A stretch of DNA of 9,513 nucleotides, from contig JAEZQV010000245.1 of NCBI GenBank assembly GCA_023441125.1, positions 1-9,513 on the forward strand. The letters run 5' to 3'. A program made the translations under genes and the position numbers. This document shows positions 7,458 through 9,513 of the stretch, piece after piece (the first letter of the stretch is position 1; each line of letters opens with the position of its first letter). The notes under the pieces were generated by a model. The model was not told where the DNA came from, did not search any database, and saw nothing but the letters and a program-made list of their open reading frames with translations. This DNA comes from Bacillota bacterium (GTDB lineage Bacteria > Bacillota_C > Negativicutes > Sporomusales > Sporomusaceae).

Positions 7458-7694
7458 TCAGTTTTCGCTAGAAAAATTCTCAGTATCATGAATAATTTTT
7501 GTGCCTGTCGAAGGTAATTTAAGATAGTTTTCTAAAGCCGTTGCAATAGCTGCCGCCTTGGGACTATCAATTTGTTTCAAAAGCTTTAGTATGCGCTTCC
7601 ATTCTGCATCGGTAGCCTTGATGGATCGCGGTTTTCGCTTTTCCTTGACTTTAGGTCGACCCACGCGTTTACGTTTTTCATCTTGTGACCCCAA
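7458..7694 (-). CDS. Small AT-hook / ribbon-helix-helix-like DNA-binding candidate, 78 aa
   Basis: The start is TTG 7694, supported by AGGAGGT (7701-7707) with a 6-nt spacer; no in-frame ATG fits. The N-terminal third is strongly basic and contains an AT-hook-like core KRVGRPK (9-15). The middle, RSIKATDAEWKRILKLLKQI (23-42), followed by PKAAAIATALENYL (45-58), has the strand-helix-helix layout of small ribbon-helix-helix proteins. The tail (61-78) is polar and probably disordered. I do not recognise a named family, so the DNA-binding call is inferred from these patterns. It is the first gene of a unit with phoU, 43 nt apart, driven by the promoter at 7799-7826. A repeat overlapping that promoter would be a natural operator for self-control. 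Alternatively it may bind RNA or act as a small nucleoid-associated protein. Confidence 0.75.
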   Translation of the reverse strand: MGSQDEKRKRVGRPKVKEKRKPRSIKATDAEWKRILKLLKQIDSPKAAAIATALENYLKLPSTGTKIIHDTENFSSEN

Positions 7695-7790
7695 ACTATG
7701 ACCTCCTCAGTTCAATTAGCAAAATCTATCTCTACAAAATTACCTGCAACATAAGACTGCAAAAGCAACTAAAAACCCACATATTTCCAT

Positions 7791-7823
7791 TTAATTTAAG
7801 TATATACCAAAATTAATTTAAGT
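7791..7823. repeat. 11-bp direct repeat across the phoU-unit promoter
   Basis: TTAATTTAAGT occurs at 7791-7801 and again at 7813-7823, exactly 22 bp apart (about two helical turns). Read on the minus strand as ACTTAAATTAA, one copy begins in the last three bases of the -35 and the other in the last three bases of the -10 and runs over the expected transcription start. The phasing suggests a regulator site on one DNA face, though A/T-rich DNA can produce such repeats by chance. Confidence 0.6.
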
Positions 7824-7826
7824 CAA
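7799..7826 (-). promoter_or_regulatory. Sigma-A promoter for the 78-aa gene and phoU
   Basis: Minus strand: TTGACT (7826-7821), 16-nt spacer, TATACT (7804-7799). Five of six bases match consensus in each box. Transcription would start near 7792, leaving a leader of about 95 nt before TTG 7694. Confidence 0.7.
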
Positions 7827-7928
7827 TACTTTTTTGCTATGTTCTCGAATATTGTTAGTCAATGCATGCTAACTGCCCCAATACTGTCGTACCGGTAATC
7901 TGCTGTCCGGCCTATTGGAAAATGATGA

Positions 7929-7960
7929 AGCCCCATCGTCCTGCCGGAGTCGATGGGGCT
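7929..7960 (-). terminator. Terminator of the EAL/BMP unit
   Basis: A perfect 10-bp GC-rich inverted repeat AGCCCCATCG / CGATGGGGCT with a 12-nt loop that can itself pair TCC with GGA. On the minus strand it lies 20 nt past the stop at 7981 and is followed by TTCATCATTTT, a weak T-rich tail. On the plus strand no T-run follows. Confidence 0.65.
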
Positions 7961-7980
7961 ATCGAAAAAAGCCCTATGAT

Positions 7981-9030
7981 TTACTTGGCTCTTGCCGGCA
8001 AAACAATCTCACCGGCAATAATTTTTTGCTTGATATCTTCAACGGCTGATTTTAGCGGCTGCAGCATCGCCGCGTTATATTGATTTTCCGCATAGCCAAG
8101 GCCGCCTTCCTTCAGGCCAAACTCATAATAACCGCCATGCAGAGAGCCGTGAACAGCACGGTCAATCACATTATAGACCGCATTGTCTACCCGTTTCAGC
8201 ATGCTGGTGAGAATATACTGCCGCTGTTCACCGTGGGCAGTCAGTGACTGGTCGGAATCCACACCGATCATCAGCCGGTGCTGACTGGCGGCGGCATCCA
8301 GCAAGCCGAGGCCGGATGCGCCGGCGGCATGGAAAATAACATCGGCGCCGGCGGCGTACTGCGACACGCTCAGCTGAAAAGCCTTTTCCGGATCATTGAA
8401 AGCCCGGCCGTCTTCCCCGATATAATCGGCCAATACGGTAATATCCGGTTTAATATAGCGGGCCCCGGCCAGGTAGCCTTGCTCGAAAATCTGAATAAAG
8501 CCGGTGCGGGCGCCACCTAAAAAACCGACAATACCTGTATGGGAACGCAACGCCGCAGCTGCGCCCATCAGAAAGGCTCCTTCCCGCTCCCGGAACATAA
8601 TGCAGGTAATATTATCTTCCGGAATCAAGCGGGGTATATAGCCGTCAACAAGAACATACCGGGTGCGGGGATACTCTTTGGCCACCGCTCTCACAGCGTC
8701 GACATAGTCATAGCCTACACAAATAATCAGGTCGGCCGCGCTTTGGGCTTGCAGCCGGAGAATAAACTCCTGGTTACTGCCATAATCCAGGGTTTTAACC
8801 TCTCTGACCGCTACGCTGCCGTTAAAGGCCTTTACTGTCCGGTAGGCACCGGCCAGCGCCAGATCATTATAGGCGTCGCCGCGGCCCCCCCGGTATAAGA
8901 TGCTTACCTTCAGCCGCTGGCCGGAATCCTGGAAAGACCGGTACGTATAGTAGTAAACCGCACTGGCGCAAACGATCACCAGCAAAACAACCAGGGACAA
9001 AACTAAGCGAATACGAACATTCTCCGTCAT
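7981..9030 (-). CDS. Membrane-anchored BMP-family (PnrA/TmpC/Med-like) binding protein
   Basis: A 349-residue protein. ATG 9030 is preferred over GTG 9033 because AAGGTG (9036-9041) gives a 5-nt rather than 2-nt spacer. Residues about 6-28 form one hydrophobic span with VIVCAS but no proper lipobox, so it looks membrane-anchored rather than a lipoprotein. The rest is a periplasmic-binding fold of the BMP family: SILYRGGRGDAYND near the start, CVGYDYVDAVRAVAKEYP, FREREGAFLMGAAAA, VGFLGGARTGFIQIFEQGYLAG written here as two adjoining pieces, and IGVDSDQ, the family's ligand-contacting segment. Family members bind purine nucleosides or related metabolites, usually for an ABC importer; B. subtilis Med is a regulator instead. 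No permease or ATPase gene follows; a hairpin ends the transcript. The start overlaps the stop of the EAL gene (TGATG), so translation is probably coupled. A sensor role is inferred. Confidence 0.88.
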   Translation of the reverse strand: MTENVRIRLVLSLVVLLVIVCASAVYYYTYRSFQDSGQRLKVSILYRGGRGDAYNDLALAGAYRTVKAFNGSVAVREVKTLDYGSNQEFILRLQAQSAADLIICVGYDYVDAVRAVAKEYPRTRYVLVDGYIPRLIPEDNITCIMFREREGAFLMGAAAALRSHTGIVGFLGGARTGFIQIFEQGYLAGARYIKPDITVLADYIGEDGRAFNDPEKAFQLSVSQYAAGADVIFHAAGASGLGLLDAAASQHRLMIGVDSDQSLTAHGEQRQYILTSMLKRVDNAVYNVIDRAVHGSLHGGYYEFGLKEGGLGYAENQYNAAMLQPLKSAVEDIKQKIIAGEIVLPARAK

Positions 9031-9513
9031 CACATCACCTTGCTGGTTACAATTTGCCGTGGCCCGGCGGCGTTTGTCCGCAGTATATTTTCGAACTCCG
9101 CCAGTTGCAGCGGCTTATAAAAATAGAACCCCTGCACTTCATCACAGTTGTGGCTGCGCAAAAACGCCAGCTGCGCCTCTGTCTCCACTCCTTCGGCCAC
9201 AACTTTGAGGTTAAGACTGCCGCCTAATAGGATAATTGCCTGGGCGATGCTGGAATGTCGCGAAAAACCGTCAATTTCATCAATGAAGGTTTTATCGATC
9301 TTTAAGCAGTCGATCGGAAAACGCTTAAGGTATTCCAGCGAGGAATAGCCTGTCCCAAAATCATCTATGGATATAAAAACGCCAAGCTCCTTAAGTCGGC
9401 GCAGAATGTCAATGGTTTCTTTGAAGTTTTCGATCAGCGTGCCTTCGGTAATTTCCAGTTCCAAATATTCCGCAGCCAATTGCGTTTCGGCCAGAATCTC
9501 CGCTACCATCTCC
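9030..9513 (-). CDS. EAL-domain c-di-GMP phosphodiesterase, N-terminus cut by window edge
   Basis: Only the C-terminal 160 or so residues are present; the frame is open through the right edge, and the ATG at 9509 is internal, not the start. Conserved EAL motifs follow in order: LEITEG, SIDDFGTGYSSLEYL, CLKIDKTFI, VVAEGVETEAQL and EVQGFYFYKPL. The metal- and substrate-binding acidic pair (DD), the KID lysine and the EGVE glutamate are intact, so this half looks catalytically competent for c-di-GMP hydrolysis. The true EAL signature and any GGDEF, PAS or membrane domains lie outside the window. A short tail of about 20 residues (TNAAGPRQIVTSKVM) follows the domain. The TGA stop (9032-9030) shares its A with the ATG of the BMP-family gene, indicating an operon with coupled translation. 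Confidence 0.95.
   Translation of the reverse strand, partial: EMVAEILAETQLAAEYLELEITEGTLIENFKETIDILRRLKELGVFISIDDFGTGYSSLEYLKRFPIDCLKIDKTFIDEIDGFSRHSSIAQAIILLGGSLNLKVVAEGVETEAQLAFLRSHNCDEVQGFYFYKPLQLAEFENILRTNAAGPRQIVTSKVM

Noticed and set aside
7862..8898. Plus-strand frames opposite the BMP-family gene and its terminator
   Set aside because: They lie antisense to a clear BMP-family gene and have no ribosome sites or recognisable motifs.

Overview
The window reads as chromosomal DNA of an endospore-forming Bacillota with a rich signalling repertoire. Support comes from a Spo0E-like phosphatase, strong AGGAGG-type ribosome binding sites, GTG and TTG starts, and intrinsic terminators made of a hairpin plus a T-run. 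The large membrane kinase and the dCache chemoreceptor resemble proteins I associate with Sporomusa/Pelosinus-like Negativicutes. That placement is from memory and tentative.

Layout. (1) 1-2741, minus: a membrane-anchored CheA-like histidine kinase, cut by the left edge. (2) 2999-5059, plus: a dCache methyl-accepting chemotaxis protein, divergent from the kinase and closed by a perfect 17-bp inverted repeat. (3) 5149-7694: a run of small minus-strand genes, visibly richer in A/T than the flanks. From left to right these are a 57-aa Spo0E-like phosphatase, a 41-aa basic single-span peptide, a 129-aa coiled-coil protein, a 66-aa protein of unknown function, PhoU, and a 78-aa AT-hook/ribbon-helix-helix-like protein. 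Hairpin terminators divide them into three or four units. (4) 7981-9513, minus: a membrane-anchored BMP-family (PnrA/TmpC/Med-like) binding protein whose start overlaps the stop of a c-di-GMP phosphodiesterase (EAL domain), which is cut by the right edge.

How the genes may work together. The kinase and the chemoreceptor share one control region and may form a membrane signalling pair, although no CheW-like domain is visible in the kinase. The EAL/BMP pair looks like a translationally coupled unit in which an extracytoplasmic nucleoside- or metabolite-binding protein could feed into c-di-GMP turnover. The 78-aa DNA-binding candidate and PhoU share one transcript. It has a good sigma-A promoter whose -35 and -10 each run into a copy of an 11-bp repeat 22 bp apart, a plausible autoregulatory operator. 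No mobile element, CRISPR array, tRNA or rRNA was seen.
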